Below are positions 1-8,546 of a DNA stretch of 64,000 nt, one piece after another; position 1 is the stretch's first letter; the number at the start of each line of letters is the position of its first letter. Below the pieces are notes generated by a model. The model had not been told where the DNA came from. It did not search any database and saw only the letters and a program-made list of their open reading frames with translations. This DNA comes from Oleiagrimonas soli. GTDB taxonomy: Bacteria > Pseudomonadota > Gammaproteobacteria > Xanthomonadales > Rhodanobacteraceae. Both the position numbers and the translations under genes were made by a program. The stretch lies in the NCBI RefSeq assembly GCF_000761445.1, contig NZ_KN196470.1:1286823-1350822 (forward strand), read 5' to 3'.

Positions 1-328
1 GCAGGCGGAACTCTACGCCGGACCGTCTGGGCGCACCGCGGCGCGTGTCGAGGTCGAGTACGACGTGCTGTTCACGCAGCGCCTGATCCTGACGCCGAAG
101 GTCGAACTCAACGCCTACGGCAAGGACGATCCGGCGCGCGGCATCGCGCGCGGCGTGTCCAGCGCCGACATGGGACTGCGTCTGCGCTACGAGATACGAC
201 GCCGGTTCGCGCCCTATGTCGGCGTGGCCTGGACGCGTCGACTGGGTGCCTCGGCCGGACTGGCGCGTCGCCAGGGCGAGCCGGTGCTGGAACGAAAGTG
301 GGTCGCCGGCGTGCGGCTTTGGTTCTGA
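1..328 (+). CDS. copB: Copper resistance protein B (CopB), C-terminal part
   Basis: An open frame enters from the left edge (first full codon at base 2) and stops at 326-328, giving the last ~108 residues. The text alternates polar and hydrophobic residues as in beta-strands and ends in RLWF; a C-terminal aromatic residue is typical of outer-membrane beta-barrels. The run LTPKVELNAYG, and the strand ending in YVGVAWTRRLG, match the C-terminus of the CopB/PcoB family, which is outer-membrane and thought to bind or move copper. The gene is cut by the window, so the start, signal peptide and Met-rich N-terminus are not visible. A cytochrome c gene follows after 16 bases, and a copper ATPase lies 3.7 kb downstream, consistent with a copper-resistance locus. 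Confidence 0.8.
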   Translation, partial: QAELYAGPSGRTAARVEVEYDVLFTQRLILTPKVELNAYGKDDPARGIARGVSSADMGLRLRYEIRRRFAPYVGVAWTRRLGASAGLARRQGEPVLERKWVAGVRLWF

Positions 329-344
329 ACGAAGGAGCATCAAC

Positions 345-953
345 ATGAAATGGATCGGTTCCCTGATCCTGGTCGTCGTCCTCGGTGCGGTCGCGCTGGG
401 GGCGTGGGTCTACTCGGGCCTGTACGACATCGGCGCGGACGCGCCGCACTGGACGGTCACGCGCAAGGCCATCGCGGTGTTGCGCGAGCGTTCGATCGAC
501 ACGCGGGCGGCGAAGATCACCGACATCCCCGATCTCGACGATCCGGCGCTGATCCGTCTGGGCGCGGCGCACTACCGCGAGATGTGCACCGGTTGCCATC
601 TGGCGCCCGGCATGCACGATTCCGAGCTGCGCACCGGGCTGTACCCGCAGCCGCCGGACCTGACGCGTTTCGCGCCGGAGCCGGCGGAGGCGTTCTGGGT
701 TATCAAGCACGGCGTCAAGATGACCGCCATGCCGGCGTGGGGCAAGACCCACGACGATCACAAGATCTGGGCGATGGTGGCCTATCTGGAGAAGCAGCCG
801 GGCCTGAGTGCCGCGCAGTACCAGGCGCTCACCGCGGGTGCGGCGGACGATGACGACGACGCGCCGCACGATCACGCGTCGTCGGAACCTGCGGCGGCCT
901 CGTCCGCGAGTCGAAGCGCGTCAGCGCCAGCGCCAGCATCCAGCGCGCCTTGA
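345..953 (+). CDS. Membrane-anchored c-type cytochrome
   Basis: 202 aa. ATG at 345 is preceded by GAAGGAG at 330-336. Residues 5-25 form one N-terminal hydrophobic segment, probably an uncleaved anchor or signal. A mono-haem cytochrome c domain follows with the haem motif CTGCH at 81-85 and a likely axial Met in MTAMPAWG (M129). The C-terminal ~45 residues are low complexity: an Asp run and His residues (DDDDDAPHDH), then an Ala/Ser/Pro tail. The protein probably carries electrons at the periplasmic face; its partner is unknown. It sits directly behind copB, an arrangement seen in Xanthomonadales copper loci, so a role linked to periplasmic copper is possible but not shown. The acidic His-containing tail could bind metal (inference). 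Confidence 0.85.
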   Translation: MKWIGSLILVVVLGAVALGAWVYSGLYDIGADAPHWTVTRKAIAVLRERSIDTRAAKITDIPDLDDPALIRLGAAHYREMCTGCHLAPGMHDSELRTGLYPQPPDLTRFAPEPAEAFWVIKHGVKMTAMPAWGKTHDDHKIWAMVAYLEKQPGLSAAQYQALTAGAADDDDDAPHDHASSEPAAASSASRSASAPAPASSAP

Positions 954-983
954 GCGGGTGGGCCGGCCGCGTGCCGGCCTCGT

Positions 984-1994
984 TCAAGCGTGTTCGTGCC
1001 GAGGGTGGCCGCGCTCGAACGCGCAGGGCGCGGCAGCCGGTTCGCCTTCGGCGCAATGGTCGGTCTGCAGCGTGGTGTGGGTGATGCCGAAGCGCTGCTG
1101 CAGCATGCGCTCGATGTCGCGGCGGGTGTCGTGGCAGTCGACTTCGTGGCTGACCAGCACGTGCGCGGACAGCGCCGGCATTTCCGAGGTGACTTCCCAC
1201 ACGTGCAGGTCGTCCAGCCGGTTGACGTGCGGCATCGCCAGGATCGCCTCGGCGATGGTTTCCGGGTGCAGGTCGCGCGGTGCGGCTTCGAGGAACACGC
1301 GGCCGGAATCGCGCACCAGTCCGTAGCCCGCGCGCAGCATGAGCGCCGCGACGACCAGCGCGGCCAGCGCGTCGACGCGGTTCCAGCCGGTCGCCCAGAT
1401 CACCGCGCCGGCCACGGCGGTGGCGACGAAGGCGTACAGGTCGGTGAGGATGTGCTGGAAGCTGCCTTCGACATTGAGGCTGCGGCGGTTGGCCTTGCTC
1501 ATGATCCACACCGCCAGCAGGTTCACGGCGATGCCGGCCAGGGCGACGAAGAACACCCAGCGGCCCGCGACCTGCGGCGGATCGAACAGGCGGTACACCG
1601 CTTCGATGATGAACCAGCCCGACAGCAGCAGCAGGGTGATGCCGTTGGCCTGCGCGCTGAGAATCTCGGCGCGCTTGAAGCCGAAGGTGAAATGGCCGTC
1701 CGCGGGCCGCTTCGCCAGACGCATGGCGACCAGCGCGAGAGCAATGGCGGCGACGTCGGTGAGCATGTGGCCGGCGTCCGAGATCAACGCCAGCGACGAG
1801 GCCAGGATGCCGGCCACGACCTCCAGCACCATGTAGCCGCTGAGCAGCAGCAGGGCGAGCGTCAGGTAGCGACGGTCGGCATCGGCGGCGACGCCATGCG
1901 CGTGGTGGTCGTGCCCGTGATGGCCGTGATCGTGATGGCCGTGATCGTGAAGATCGTGGTCATGGCCGGAGTGATCGTGATGGTGAGCGTGCAA
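984..1994 (-). CDS. Cation diffusion facilitator (CzcD/ZitB-like zinc exporter)
   Basis: 336 aa, starting at a TTG (1994) preceded by GAGGA six bases upstream; no ATG lies before the conserved region. The N-terminus is strikingly His-rich (about 17 His in the first 33 residues). The CDF core has six expected membrane helices between residues ~44 and 225, and the paired metal-site motifs HMLTD (H76/D80) and HILTD (H181/D185). A cytoplasmic C-terminal domain follows with conserved His (DLHVWEV, DCH). The family exports Zn, Cd or Co in exchange for protons; HxxxD at both sites favours zinc. It diverges from the permease gene at 2096 across ~100 bases, and its neighbours are other metal-resistance genes. 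Confidence 0.9.
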   Translation of the reverse strand: MHAHHHDHSGHDHDLHDHGHHDHGHHGHDHHAHGVAADADRRYLTLALLLLSGYMVLEVVAGILASSLALISDAGHMLTDVAAIALALVAMRLAKRPADGHFTFGFKRAEILSAQANGITLLLLSGWFIIEAVYRLFDPPQVAGRWVFFVALAGIAVNLLAVWIMSKANRRSLNVEGSFQHILTDLYAFVATAVAGAVIWATGWNRVDALAALVVAALMLRAGYGLVRDSGRVFLEAAPRDLHPETIAEAILAMPHVNRLDDLHVWEVTSEMPALSAHVLVSHEVDCHDTRRDIERMLQQRFGITHTTLQTDHCAEGEPAAAPCAFERGHPRHEHA

Positions 1995-2095
1995 CGCGGT
2001 CCTCGCATGCAGGCGGCTTCGGTGGCGCGAGCATACGCCGACTGCGCAGTGTTATGACATGACATTCCGCCCATCGCAGGCGATATGCTGACGCG

Positions 2096-3214
2096 ATGCA
2101 CATGCGCACGACCCGGGCGACCGACCTGCTGCGCCGGCACTGGATGCCGGCGCTTCTTTGCGTCCTTACCGTGGCGCTGGCGCTGATCGATCCGCGACCG
2201 TGGCACGACTGGGCGCGCTGGCTGGACCCGCGCGCGCTGGGCAGTCTGCTGGCGCTGCTGGCGGTGGCCCAGGCCATGCGCGAGAGCGGCCTGGTGCAGC
2301 GGCTGGCGCGCCGCATGCTGGCACGGGTGCGCTCGCAGCGCGCGCTGGTGTCGCTGTTGCTGCTGCTGTCGGCCGCGGCGGCGATGCTGCTGACCAACGA
2401 CGTCAGCCTGTTCCTGGTGTTGCCGTTGGCGCTGGCCTTGTGCGAACTGGCCGCCTTGCCACGCCTGCGCGTGGTCGCCCTGGTGGCGCTGGCGGTGAAT
2501 GCGGGGTCAACGCTGAGTCCCATCGGCAACCCGCAGAACCTGTTGCTGTGGCGACAGTCGGGCGTGGGCATGCTGCATTTCGTCGCCGCGATGGCCCCGG
2601 TGGTGGGCATCATGGCGGTATGCCTGTTCGCGGCGCTGTGGGGGCTGATTCCGCGACGGGCGCTGGAACGCGTGGATGCGCCGCCGCAGCGCACGCCGTT
2701 CGATCGCCGTCTGGCGGTGGTCAGCACGGTGCTGTTGCTCGCGCTGCTGGTGCTGCTGGAGGGCGGCTACGAGACGGTCGCTCTGCTGCTCGTGTTGTTC
2801 GTGCTGGCGATCGTGCGGCGCGGCGCGTTGGCGCGGCTGGACTGGTCGCTGATGGCGAGCATCGCGTTGATGCTGCTCGGACTCGGGCATCTGGCGGAAC
2901 TGCCGATGGTGCAGGGCGCGATGTCGCATCTGCATCTGCAGCGTCCCGAGATCACGCTGTTCACCGGCGCGCTGCTGTCGCAGGTGGTCAGCAACGTGCC
3001 GGCCACGGTGGCGTTGATGCATCGCGTGCCCGATCCCCTGTGGCTGGCGGTGGCGGTCAACATCGGCGGCGCGGGACTGGCAATCGGCTCGCTGGCCAAC
3101 CTCATCGCCCTGCGGCTGGAAGGCAGTGCCGCGGCCTGGCGCGTGTTCCATCGCGTTTCGGTGCCGTACTTCCTCGTGGTGCTGGCGCTGTCGTGGTGGC
3201 TGCTGCATCCGTGA
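2096..3214 (+). CDS. SLC13/ArsB-NhaD superfamily anion permease
   Basis: 372 aa, almost wholly hydrophobic, with roughly ten membrane helices. Two internally related halves carry the diagnostic loops of the DASS/ArsB superfamily: TNDVSLFLVLP (100-110) followed by NAGSTLSPIGNPQN (135-148), and a second copy around VVSNVPATVAL near residue 300. The SPxGNPQN loop is the Na+/anion-binding element in related carriers. The substrate is not evident: arsenite, sulfate and dicarboxylates are all handled by family members, and YbiR-type permeases are the closest in feel. ATG at 2102 is an alternative start. It is divergent from the CDF gene and may share its control region. Confidence 0.8.
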   Translation: MHMRTTRATDLLRRHWMPALLCVLTVALALIDPRPWHDWARWLDPRALGSLLALLAVAQAMRESGLVQRLARRMLARVRSQRALVSLLLLLSAAAAMLLTNDVSLFLVLPLALALCELAALPRLRVVALVALAVNAGSTLSPIGNPQNLLLWRQSGVGMLHFVAAMAPVVGIMAVCLFAALWGLIPRRALERVDAPPQRTPFDRRLAVVSTVLLLALLVLLEGGYETVALLLVLFVLAIVRRGALARLDWSLMASIALMLLGLGHLAELPMVQGAMSHLHLQRPEITLFTGALLSQVVSNVPATVALMHRVPDPLWLAVAVNIGGAGLAIGSLANLIALRLEGSAAAWRVFHRVSVPYFLVVLALSWWLLHP

Positions 3215-3351
3215 GCCCACAGCACTTCACTGCGCGCTGAACGCGAATCGCCCGAAAACCGGCTGCGCCATCGCAGGTTCATGTCTCGCCTGTTGCAATG
3301 AATGAGTACGGTCGGACGGCCGTGCATTCCCCACACAAGGAGACACGCGCC

Positions 3352-3549
3352 ATGAACGAAGATCGCATCAAAGGTCAGTGGAAGCAGTGGAAGGGCACGT
3401 TCAAGAAGGAATGGGGCAAGCTCACGGATGACGATCTGGACGTGGCCGAAGGTCATCGCGATTATCTGATCGGTAAGATCCAGGAGCGCTACGGCATCGC
3501 TCGCGGCGAAGCCGAGGAACAGGTCAAGCGCTTTGAAGTGAAGATGTAG
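3352..3549 (+). CDS. CsbD family stress-response protein
   Basis: 65 aa, with AAGGAGA at 3337-3343 upstream of ATG 3352. The text is typical of CsbD: it begins MNEDRIKGQWKQWKG, has LTDDDL in the middle, and ends in a Lys/Glu-rich helix. CsbD proteins are small, charged and cytoplasmic, induced by general stress in several bacteria, and have no agreed molecular function. An in-frame ATG at 3298 would add 18 residues unlike the family and lacks a ribosome site, so the shorter form was chosen. Confidence 0.9.
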   Translation: MNEDRIKGQWKQWKGTFKKEWGKLTDDDLDVAEGHRDYLIGKIQERYGIARGEAEEQVKRFEVKM

Positions 3550-3566
3550 TCGCGACCGCGGAAGTC

Positions 3567-3605
3567 TTGACTCTGGACCATGGTCCAGGGTTTAGACTCT
3601 CCGCA
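3567..3605 (+). promoter_or_regulatory. MerR-type promoter and operator of the merR-copA operon
   Basis: TTGACT (3567-3572) and TAGACT (3593-3598) are separated by 20 bases, longer than the normal 17 and characteristic of MerR-family promoters that need the activator to distort the DNA. The spacer holds a perfect 16-base palindrome, CTGGACCATGGTCCAG (3573-3588). Transcription would begin about seven bases after the -10, at or next to the ATG at 3605, so the merR message should be leaderless. Confidence 0.75.
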
Positions 3606-4030
3606 TGGATACGCTGCCCACCCCCCGTTACCGCATCGGCGCGGCGGCCCGCGAGGCCGGCGTCGGCGTCGATACCATCCGCTACTACGAGCGCGAAGGC
3701 CTGTTGCCCGAGCCGCGTCGGCGCGCTTCGGGCTACCGCGACTACGACGTTTCGGCCATCGCCCAGCTGCGCTTCATCCGTCGCGCCAAGGAGCTGGGCT
3801 TCAGCCTCGACGACATCCGCGAGCTGCTGGCGCTGTCCACCGATCGCAACCGCGGGGTGGCCGGCGTGAAGGCGCGTGCGCAGGAACGACTCGACGACGT
3901 CGAGCACCGCATCCGCGAACTCAAGCGCATGCAGCGCGGGTTGAAGAAGCTGATCGATGCCTGCCCCGGTCACGGCGAGCTGGCGCAATGTCCGATTCTC
4001 AAGGCGCTGTCCGCCAAGGAGGCGTCATGA
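3605..4030 (+). CDS. MerR-family metal-responsive regulator (CueR/CadR-like)
   Basis: 141 aa. The N-terminal winged-helix domain (residues 8-77; [19 protein letters not shown]) is followed by a dimerisation helix and a C-terminal metal loop C120-PGHGELAQ-C129, then PIL. This matches the two-Cys loop of CueR (CPGDDSADCPI) and of CadR/PbrR. By eye, the position that is Ser in Cu(I) sensors and Cys in divalent sensors (RHSADVK in CueR) aligns with Val in RGVAGVK (V85), which is unusual. It very probably autoregulates and activates the copper ATPase, whose ATG overlaps its stop codon (ATGA, 4027-4030). The gene starts where its own promoter predicts the transcript to start. Confidence 0.88.
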   Translation: MDTLPTPRYRIGAAAREAGVGVDTIRYYEREGLLPEPRRRASGYRDYDVSAIAQLRFIRRAKELGFSLDDIRELLALSTDRNRGVAGVKARAQERLDDVEHRIRELKRMQRGLKKLIDACPGHGELAQCPILKALSAKEAS

Positions 4031-6546
4031 GCCACGACGCGCGCACCGAAACCCCGAAGATCGCCTTTCCGTTCGACGACGCGCACGCCGTCGATCCCAA
4101 CTGCGGCATGCGCGTGGCGCTGGATTCGCATCGCCACGTCGATCACAAAGGCCGCCGCTACTTCTTCTGCGGCGACGGCTGCATGCACAAGTTCCAGGAC
4201 GACCCCGAGACTATTCGCGCCAAGGGTCGTCATCGCGAAATCGACAAGGGCCGCATGGACCCGGTCTGCGGCATGCGTACCGATCCGGACGCGCCGAAGC
4301 ATTCGGCCACGCACGACGATCACACCTATCACTTCTGTTCGGCGGGCTGCCGCGAGAAGTTCGAGGCCGATCCCGAGCGCTGGCTGGGACCGGCGCCGGC
4401 GCAGCCGGCCGCGCCGAAGAACGCGATGTACACCTGCCCGATGCACCCGGAAATCCAGCAGCAGGGGCCGGGCGACTGTCCCAAGTGCGGCATGGCGCTG
4501 GAGCCGATGATGCCGAGCGCCGACGACGATGACGATGACGGCGGCGAGCTGCAGGCGATGTCGCGCAAGTTCTGGACGCTGGTGGTGCTGACGATTCCGG
4601 TGTTCCTGCTGGCGATGGTGCCGCATGCGTTCGACGTGCACCTGCCCGCGCCGTGGTCGGCAGTCGGCGCCTGGGTGGAAGCCGTGCTCGCCAGCGTGGT
4701 CGTGCTGTGGGGCGGCGCCAGCTTCTTCAAGCGCGGCTGGAACTCGCTGAAGCCTTGGAACCCGAACATGTACACGCTGATCGCGCTGGGCACCGGCGTG
4801 ACCTGGGTCTACAGCGCGGTGGCGTTCCTGTTTCCGCAGCTGTTCCCGGCGGGCTTCCGCGACGAACAGGGACACGTCGGCGTGTACTTCGAGTCGGCGG
4901 CGGTCATCGTCACCCTGGTCACGCTCGGCGACTTTCTCGAACTGCGCGCGCGACGTCGTACCGGCGATGCGCTGAAGGCGCTGCTCAATCTTGCGCCGAA
5001 GACCGCGCGCCGCATCGGCGAGGACGGCAAGGAACAGGACGTATCGCTGGATGACGTCAAGGTCGGCGACCGGCTGCGCGTGCGGCCGGGCGAGAAGGTG
5101 CCGGTCGACGGCGAGGTGATCGACGGCGCCAGTCACGTCGACGAATCCATGCTGACCGGCGAACCGCTGCCGGTCGCCAAGCAGGCCGGCGACGCGCTCA
5201 CCGGCGGCACCGTCAATCAGGACGGCGGTCTGGTGATGCGCGCGCGGAAAGTCGGCGGCGAGACCATGCTGTCGCAGATCGTCGCGCTGGTGGCGCAGGC
5301 ACAGCGCAGCAAGGCGCCGCTGCAGCGCATCGCCGACAAGGTCGCGGCGTGGTTCGTGCCGGCGGTGGTGACCGTCGCGGCACTGGCCTTCGTGACGTGG
5401 ACGCTGATCGGTCCCGATCCGCGCCTGGCGCACGCGCTGGTGGCGGCGGTGTCGGTGCTGGTGATCGCCTGTCCGTGCGCGCTGGGCCTGGCGACGCCGA
5501 TCTCGATCATGGTCGCCAGCGGACGCGGCGCGCAGCACGGTGTGCTGTTCCGTGACGCCGGCGCCATCGAGGCGCTGCGCGACGTCGACATGCTGGTCAT
5601 GGACAAGACCGGCACGCTGACCGAAGGCAAGCCGTCGCTGCGCGACGTGGTCGCGCTGGGCGACACCAATCGCGACCGCGCGCTGGCGCTGGCCGCTGCG
5701 CTGGAACGTTCCAGCGAACATCCGCTGGCGCGCGCGATCCTGGCCGCGGCCGAGGAGGCGAACCTGAAGCTTCCCGACGTCGAGGACTTCCAGGCGCCGA
5801 CGGGTCGCGGCGTACTGGGCCACATCGACGGCCAGCGCGTGATGCTGGGCAATGCGCGCCTGCTGCGCGAGCACGAAGTGGACATGGACGAAGCCGTCGA
5901 GCAGCGCGCCGAAGCGCTGCGCGCGGACGGCGCTACGGTGATGTTCCTCGGGGACGACCGCCGCGTGCTGGCCCTGCTGGCCGTCGCCGACCGCATTCGC
6001 GAGGGCGCGGTCGAGGCGGTCAAGGCACTGCATGCCGAGGGCCTGACTCTGCGCATGCTCACCGGCGACAACGCCACCACGGCGAAGGCCGTCGCCGACG
6101 CGCTCGGCATCGACGACGTGCAGGCCGGCCTTTCTCCCGAAGACAAGGCCGAAGCGGTCAAGGCGCTGAAGGCGAACGGACACCGCGTGGCGATGGCCGG
6201 CGACGGCATCAACGACGCCCCCGCGCTGGCCGCCGCCGACGTCGGCATCGCCATGGGCAGCGGCACCGACGTAGCCATGGAAAGCGCGCAGGTGACGCTG
6301 GTGAAAGGCGACCTCGGCGGCCTGCGCCGCGCACGTACGCTGTCGCGCGCGACCGTGCGCAACATCCGTCAGAACCTGTTCTTCGCCTTCATCTACAACG
6401 CCCTCGGCGTGCCGCTGGCCGCCGGCGTGCTGTATCCGTGGTTCGGCCTGCTGCTGTCGCCGATGATCGCGGCGCTGGCGATGAGCCTGTCGTCGGTGTC
6501 GGTGGTTAGCAACGCTTTGCGGTTGAGGCGAGTAGAGCTGGATTGA
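4027..6546 (+). CDS. copA: Copper-translocating P1B-type ATPase with two YHS domains and a heavy-metal-binding domain
   Basis: 839 aa. ATG 4027 overlaps the merR stop; the frame is open much further upstream, but that part runs antisensically through merR. Domains in order: YHS domain 1 (DPNCGM at 23-28, FFCGDGC at 46-52), YHS domain 2 (DPVCGM, FCSAGC at 103-108), and a heavy-metal-binding domain (YTCPMHPEI...CPKCGMAL, 135-158). A short Asp run precedes the P-type core: TGEPLP actuator, CPC in the membrane (C482-C484), phosphorylated D526 in [15 protein letters not shown], and [13 protein letters not shown] and the [10 protein letters not shown] domain mark the Cu(I)-exporting CopA/SilP group. 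It pumps Cu+ (perhaps Ag+) out of the cytoplasm. Classical CxxC ferredoxin-like domains are absent, replaced by the YHS/HMBD modules. Confidence 0.93.
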   Translation: MSHDARTETPKIAFPFDDAHAVDPNCGMRVALDSHRHVDHKGRRYFFCGDGCMHKFQDDPETIRAKGRHREIDKGRMDPVCGMRTDPDAPKHSATHDDHTYHFCSAGCREKFEADPERWLGPAPAQPAAPKNAMYTCPMHPEIQQQGPGDCPKCGMALEPMMPSADDDDDDGGELQAMSRKFWTLVVLTIPVFLLAMVPHAFDVHLPAPWSAVGAWVEAVLASVVVLWGGASFFKRGWNSLKPWNPNMYTLIALGTGVTWVYSAVAFLFPQLFPAGFRDEQGHVGVYFESAAVIVTLVTLGDFLELRARRRTGDALKALLNLAPKTARRIGEDGKEQDVSLDDVKVGDRLRVRPGEKVPVDGEVIDGASHVDESMLTGEPLPVAKQAGDALTGGTVNQDGGLVMRARKVGGETMLSQIVALVAQAQRSKAPLQRIADKVAAWFVPAVVTVAALAFVTWTLIGPDPRLAHALVAAVSVLVIACPCALGLATPISIMVASGRGAQHGVLFRDAGAIEALRDVDMLVMDKTGTLTEGKPSLRDVVALGDTNRDRALALAAALERSSEHPLARAILAAAEEANLKLPDVEDFQAPTGRGVLGHIDGQRVMLGNARLLREHEVDMDEAVEQRAEALRADGATVMFLGDDRRVLALLAVADRIREGAVEAVKALHAEGLTLRMLTGDNATTAKAVADALGIDDVQAGLSPEDKAEAVKALKANGHRVAMAGDGINDAPALAAADVGIAMGSGTDVAMESAQVTLVKGDLGGLRRARTLSRATVRNIRQNLFFAFIYNALGVPLAAGVLYPWFGLLLSPMIAALAMSLSSVSVVSNALRLRRVELD

Positions 6547-6665
6547 GAGGCGTAGTCTGCGGGTGGGCTGGCGTGTGAGGGCGCAGGTTCTTCATCACAT
6601 ATGGCGGGAGTCGGCCAGAAGCGGCCGCCTACCGGACCCCTTATCGGGAAGGCAGATCCCTATCG

Positions 6666-7367
6666 TCATCTAAATGGTGGGCCGCATCCTTCAGTCAAGG
6701 GAGCGGGTAGCGAGTGTGGTTGTTGGTGAACCTTGGGTGTGCTGAAGCGAATATGCATCTCGTCGCTAAGCTCATCCCTTCGGCCAAACGCATACGCGCT
6801 CAAGGCAGGATTTGAAGCGATTACCGTTTCTAAGCAAGCAGCAAGGATCCCGAACAGGTCAGCTCTGATCAGTATGAGCATTCGCTCGTCTTCTCTCCAC
6901 CCAGAATTGCGTCGTGTCAGCTGTGGGGTGCCGCCGTGAGTGTATTTGTGTAGCCACTTCGCCCGACCACCTTTCTTGAGACCGTCAACAATCGTTTGGA
7001 TCGGCGGAAATGTCGGGATCAGCGCTTTAGCCATGTCACCCAACATTGGAATATCTGCGGTGGCGTCCTCGACCGCGTTTGTCGGGAGCGCTCGTATCAC
7101 ATCGCAGTTCGCCACATACATAAGCCAAAATGCAGCGGTCGAGGCTTCGAGTATCGGTCGCAGTAGTGCCCCCGCCGTGCCATATTCTTCGGCTTCAGCA
7201 ACTCTGATGAGCCCTGAATGGTGTTCTTGAGCAAGGTCTATCGCACACCGCGCAAAGTTTGTTCGGAGCGACGGCGCAGCCCTCTGTGGCAACAAGGACT
7301 TCACTCGATCGTTTTGGGCTCTGGACTGCGAAATCCTCTGCGCCAACTTTTGGGACTGCTGCCCCAT
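6666..7367 (-). CDS. DUF6988-like protein of unknown function (putative integron cassette gene)
   Basis: 233 aa. ATG 7367 has GAGGGAG eight bases upstream; an ATG at 7400 in the same frame lacks a ribosome site. The text is helical and soluble (SLRTNFARCAIDLAQEHH, GALLRPILEASTAAFWLMY), like uncharacterised proteins grouped as DUF6988/DUF5677-type, often found in accessory DNA. No catalytic motif was recognised. Base composition is visibly lower in GC than the flanking core genes. It is the third gene of a minus-strand array and lies after the attC-like site at 7511-7608. No attC-like site is visible downstream, so the distal end of its cassette may be lost. Family placement is from memory of sequence style and is only moderately sure. 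Confidence 0.6.
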   Translation of the reverse strand: MGQQSQKLAQRISQSRAQNDRVKSLLPQRAAPSLRTNFARCAIDLAQEHHSGLIRVAEAEEYGTAGALLRPILEASTAAFWLMYVANCDVIRALPTNAVEDATADIPMLGDMAKALIPTFPPIQTIVDGLKKGGRAKWLHKYTHGGTPQLTRRNSGWREDERMLILIRADLFGILAACLETVIASNPALSAYAFGRRDELSDEMHIRFSTPKVHQQPHSLPAPLTEGCGPPFR

Positions 7368-7510
7368 AAGATCAGCTCCCTCACGTTTGTGCGGCGACAT
7401 AAGATTTAAGGTTCAGTCGTTGTAATGACCGCTTCGGGTTGGAAACCGCCCCTCGCAGCATGATCGGGGCTCGCTCCGTCGGCAAGGGCGGCCTCCGGCT
7501 AGGAGCGGAC

Positions 7511-7608
7511 GGTCAACGCCGTGGTTCAGATGCGTTTGAGGCGATGCGTGCCCTTGCGGAAGAGTGGTGCGCAGCGGGTCAAACGTCGCCTGCAACCATT
7601 TGTTAGCT
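7511..7608 (-). repeat. attC-like recombination site (degenerate)
   Basis: On the minus strand the segment opens with GCTAAC (7602-7607) and closes with the core-like GTTGACC (7511-7517). The arms are imperfect inverted copies: TGGTTGCAGGCGACGTTTGA on the left, and on the right the complement of TGGTTCAGATGCGTTTGA. Core boxes at both ends around an imperfect stem of ~98 bases are the layout of integron attC sites. It lies 13 bases past the DUF4365 stop. The right core departs from the GTTRRRY consensus, so it may be inactive. Confidence 0.5.
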
Positions 7609-7617
7609 TCGTGCTGA

Positions 7618-8466
7618 TTAGTACGCCGAAAGAGCATCGTTTTCCAAAACAAAATTCTCCACCATGTCCATCCCGGTCATGCTTTGTGCAAGCATCTCGA
7701 AATTATGCTCCTCTGGAGGTTGCGTACCACGACCTGCCGGCGTGTCGAGGCCAATGATGTACTGGATCAATTCATCAACGCTCTGCCTATTGATACAGCA
7801 TTCATTGCGCGTAAGGAGCACATTGAGCCTTCGGGCACGATATGCACGATTTTTGAGGTCTGATATCACATCCTCGTTGACGTCGTGCGTGCCAGAGCGA
7901 ATGGCTTCAATTCTGTCTCCGATATCACCGTATATCTCGGAGAACTCGGCAAGCTCCTCCAAGTACTTCGGGCGAAATGCGATTCCTTCAATTTTATTTA
8001 TTCCGTCTGGGAGCTTATTTTCTGAAGGAATTCGAACTGTTATTGAATCTTCCTTGTCCTCACGCCACATAGGCGTCTCTCGGTCCATGACATCCTTGAT
8101 GTAACGCTGAATCCAAAGAAAATAAATCTTCTGCGGATCTGCGACGCTCACGCGAAACAGGAAAAACGGGATACTGAATTTCTCCACATAGGAGAGCGAT
8201 TTTTTGTCGATGCAGTAATTAATTGTTCCCGCTCGGACCGACTCAAGCGCCCCTTCAGTGCCCTTGATCTGAATATGGAACACGGATCCAGTCGCGGCGA
8301 AAGCATCTTTGCCATTCGCATCTTTCAAGCCCGGCGCAAAAATTTCCACCAACAGATCGATACCATAGTCGCGTTCGGTGAGTTCTCGTACCACCCAGTG
8401 ATCCGGCAAATGCGCCATGACGGCCATGACGGCCCTGGAATCGACGATGTGCGCTTGAGTTCTCAT
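7618..8466 (-). CDS. DUF4365 protein with PD-(D/E)xK-like nuclease signature (putative cassette gene)
   Basis: 282 aa. The N-terminal ~110 residues fit DUF4365: WVVRELTERDYGIDLLVEI (24-42) followed by FHIQIKGT (63-70). D37, E41 and Q66-x-K68 have the spacing of a PD-(D/E)xK restriction-endonuclease core, in which Q-x-K replaces E-x-K. The rest is a helical domain with no recognised motif (EISEIYGDIGDR region, then RNECCINR). Family members occur beside or fused to defence genes, so a nucleic-acid-cleaving effector is plausible (inference). The ATG lies eight bases after the GTTAAC core of the attC-like site at 8473-8546, the usual tight packing of cassette genes, and no clear ribosome site is visible. 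GC is lower than in the surrounding core genes. Confidence 0.7.
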   Translation of the reverse strand: MRTQAHIVDSRAVMAVMAHLPDHWVVRELTERDYGIDLLVEIFAPGLKDANGKDAFAATGSVFHIQIKGTEGALESVRAGTINYCIDKKSLSYVEKFSIPFFLFRVSVADPQKIYFLWIQRYIKDVMDRETPMWREDKEDSITVRIPSENKLPDGINKIEGIAFRPKYLEELAEFSEIYGDIGDRIEAIRSGTHDVNEDVISDLKNRAYRARRLNVLLTRNECCINRQSVDELIQYIIGLDTPAGRGTQPPEEHNFEMLAQSMTGMDMVENFVLENDALSAY

Positions 8467-8472
8467 CTAAGA

Positions 8473-8546
8473 AGTTAACGCTGGAGTTAAGGTGCCGACC
8501 GCTGGCGTAGCCAGTGGTCGGTCGGTTTGAACGAGTTGTTATGTGC
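8473..8546 (-). repeat. attC recombination site between two cassettes
   Basis: Read on the minus strand, the site begins ACATAAC, followed by AACTCGTTCAAACCGACC, and ends TTAACTCCAGCGTTAAC. A hairpin core lies between (CCGACC pairs with GGTCGG, and CTGGC with GCCAG across TAC). The stop codon TAA of the preceding 129-aa gene lies inside the left core. The left arm shares TAACAA-TCG and CCGAC with the plus-strand site at 16454-16525. About 74 bases long, within the attC size range. Confidence 0.75.

Noticed and set aside
990-2057. Long plus-strand frame opposite the CDF gene
   Set aside because: Antisense shadow with Val/Gln/Arg-rich text typical of the reverse strand of a high-GC gene; the minus-strand CDF reading has full family motifs.
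3580-4026. Upstream extension of the copper ATPase to 3580
   Set aside because: It is a shifted frame over merR; the ATPase start at 4027 overlaps the merR stop and begins the YHS region properly.
7413-7652. 79-codon minus-strand frame starting ATGTTCTGG
   Set aside because: It runs through the attC-like site 7511-7608 and overlaps the end of the DUF4365 gene; residues such as NKWLQATFDP are what such sites encode when read through.
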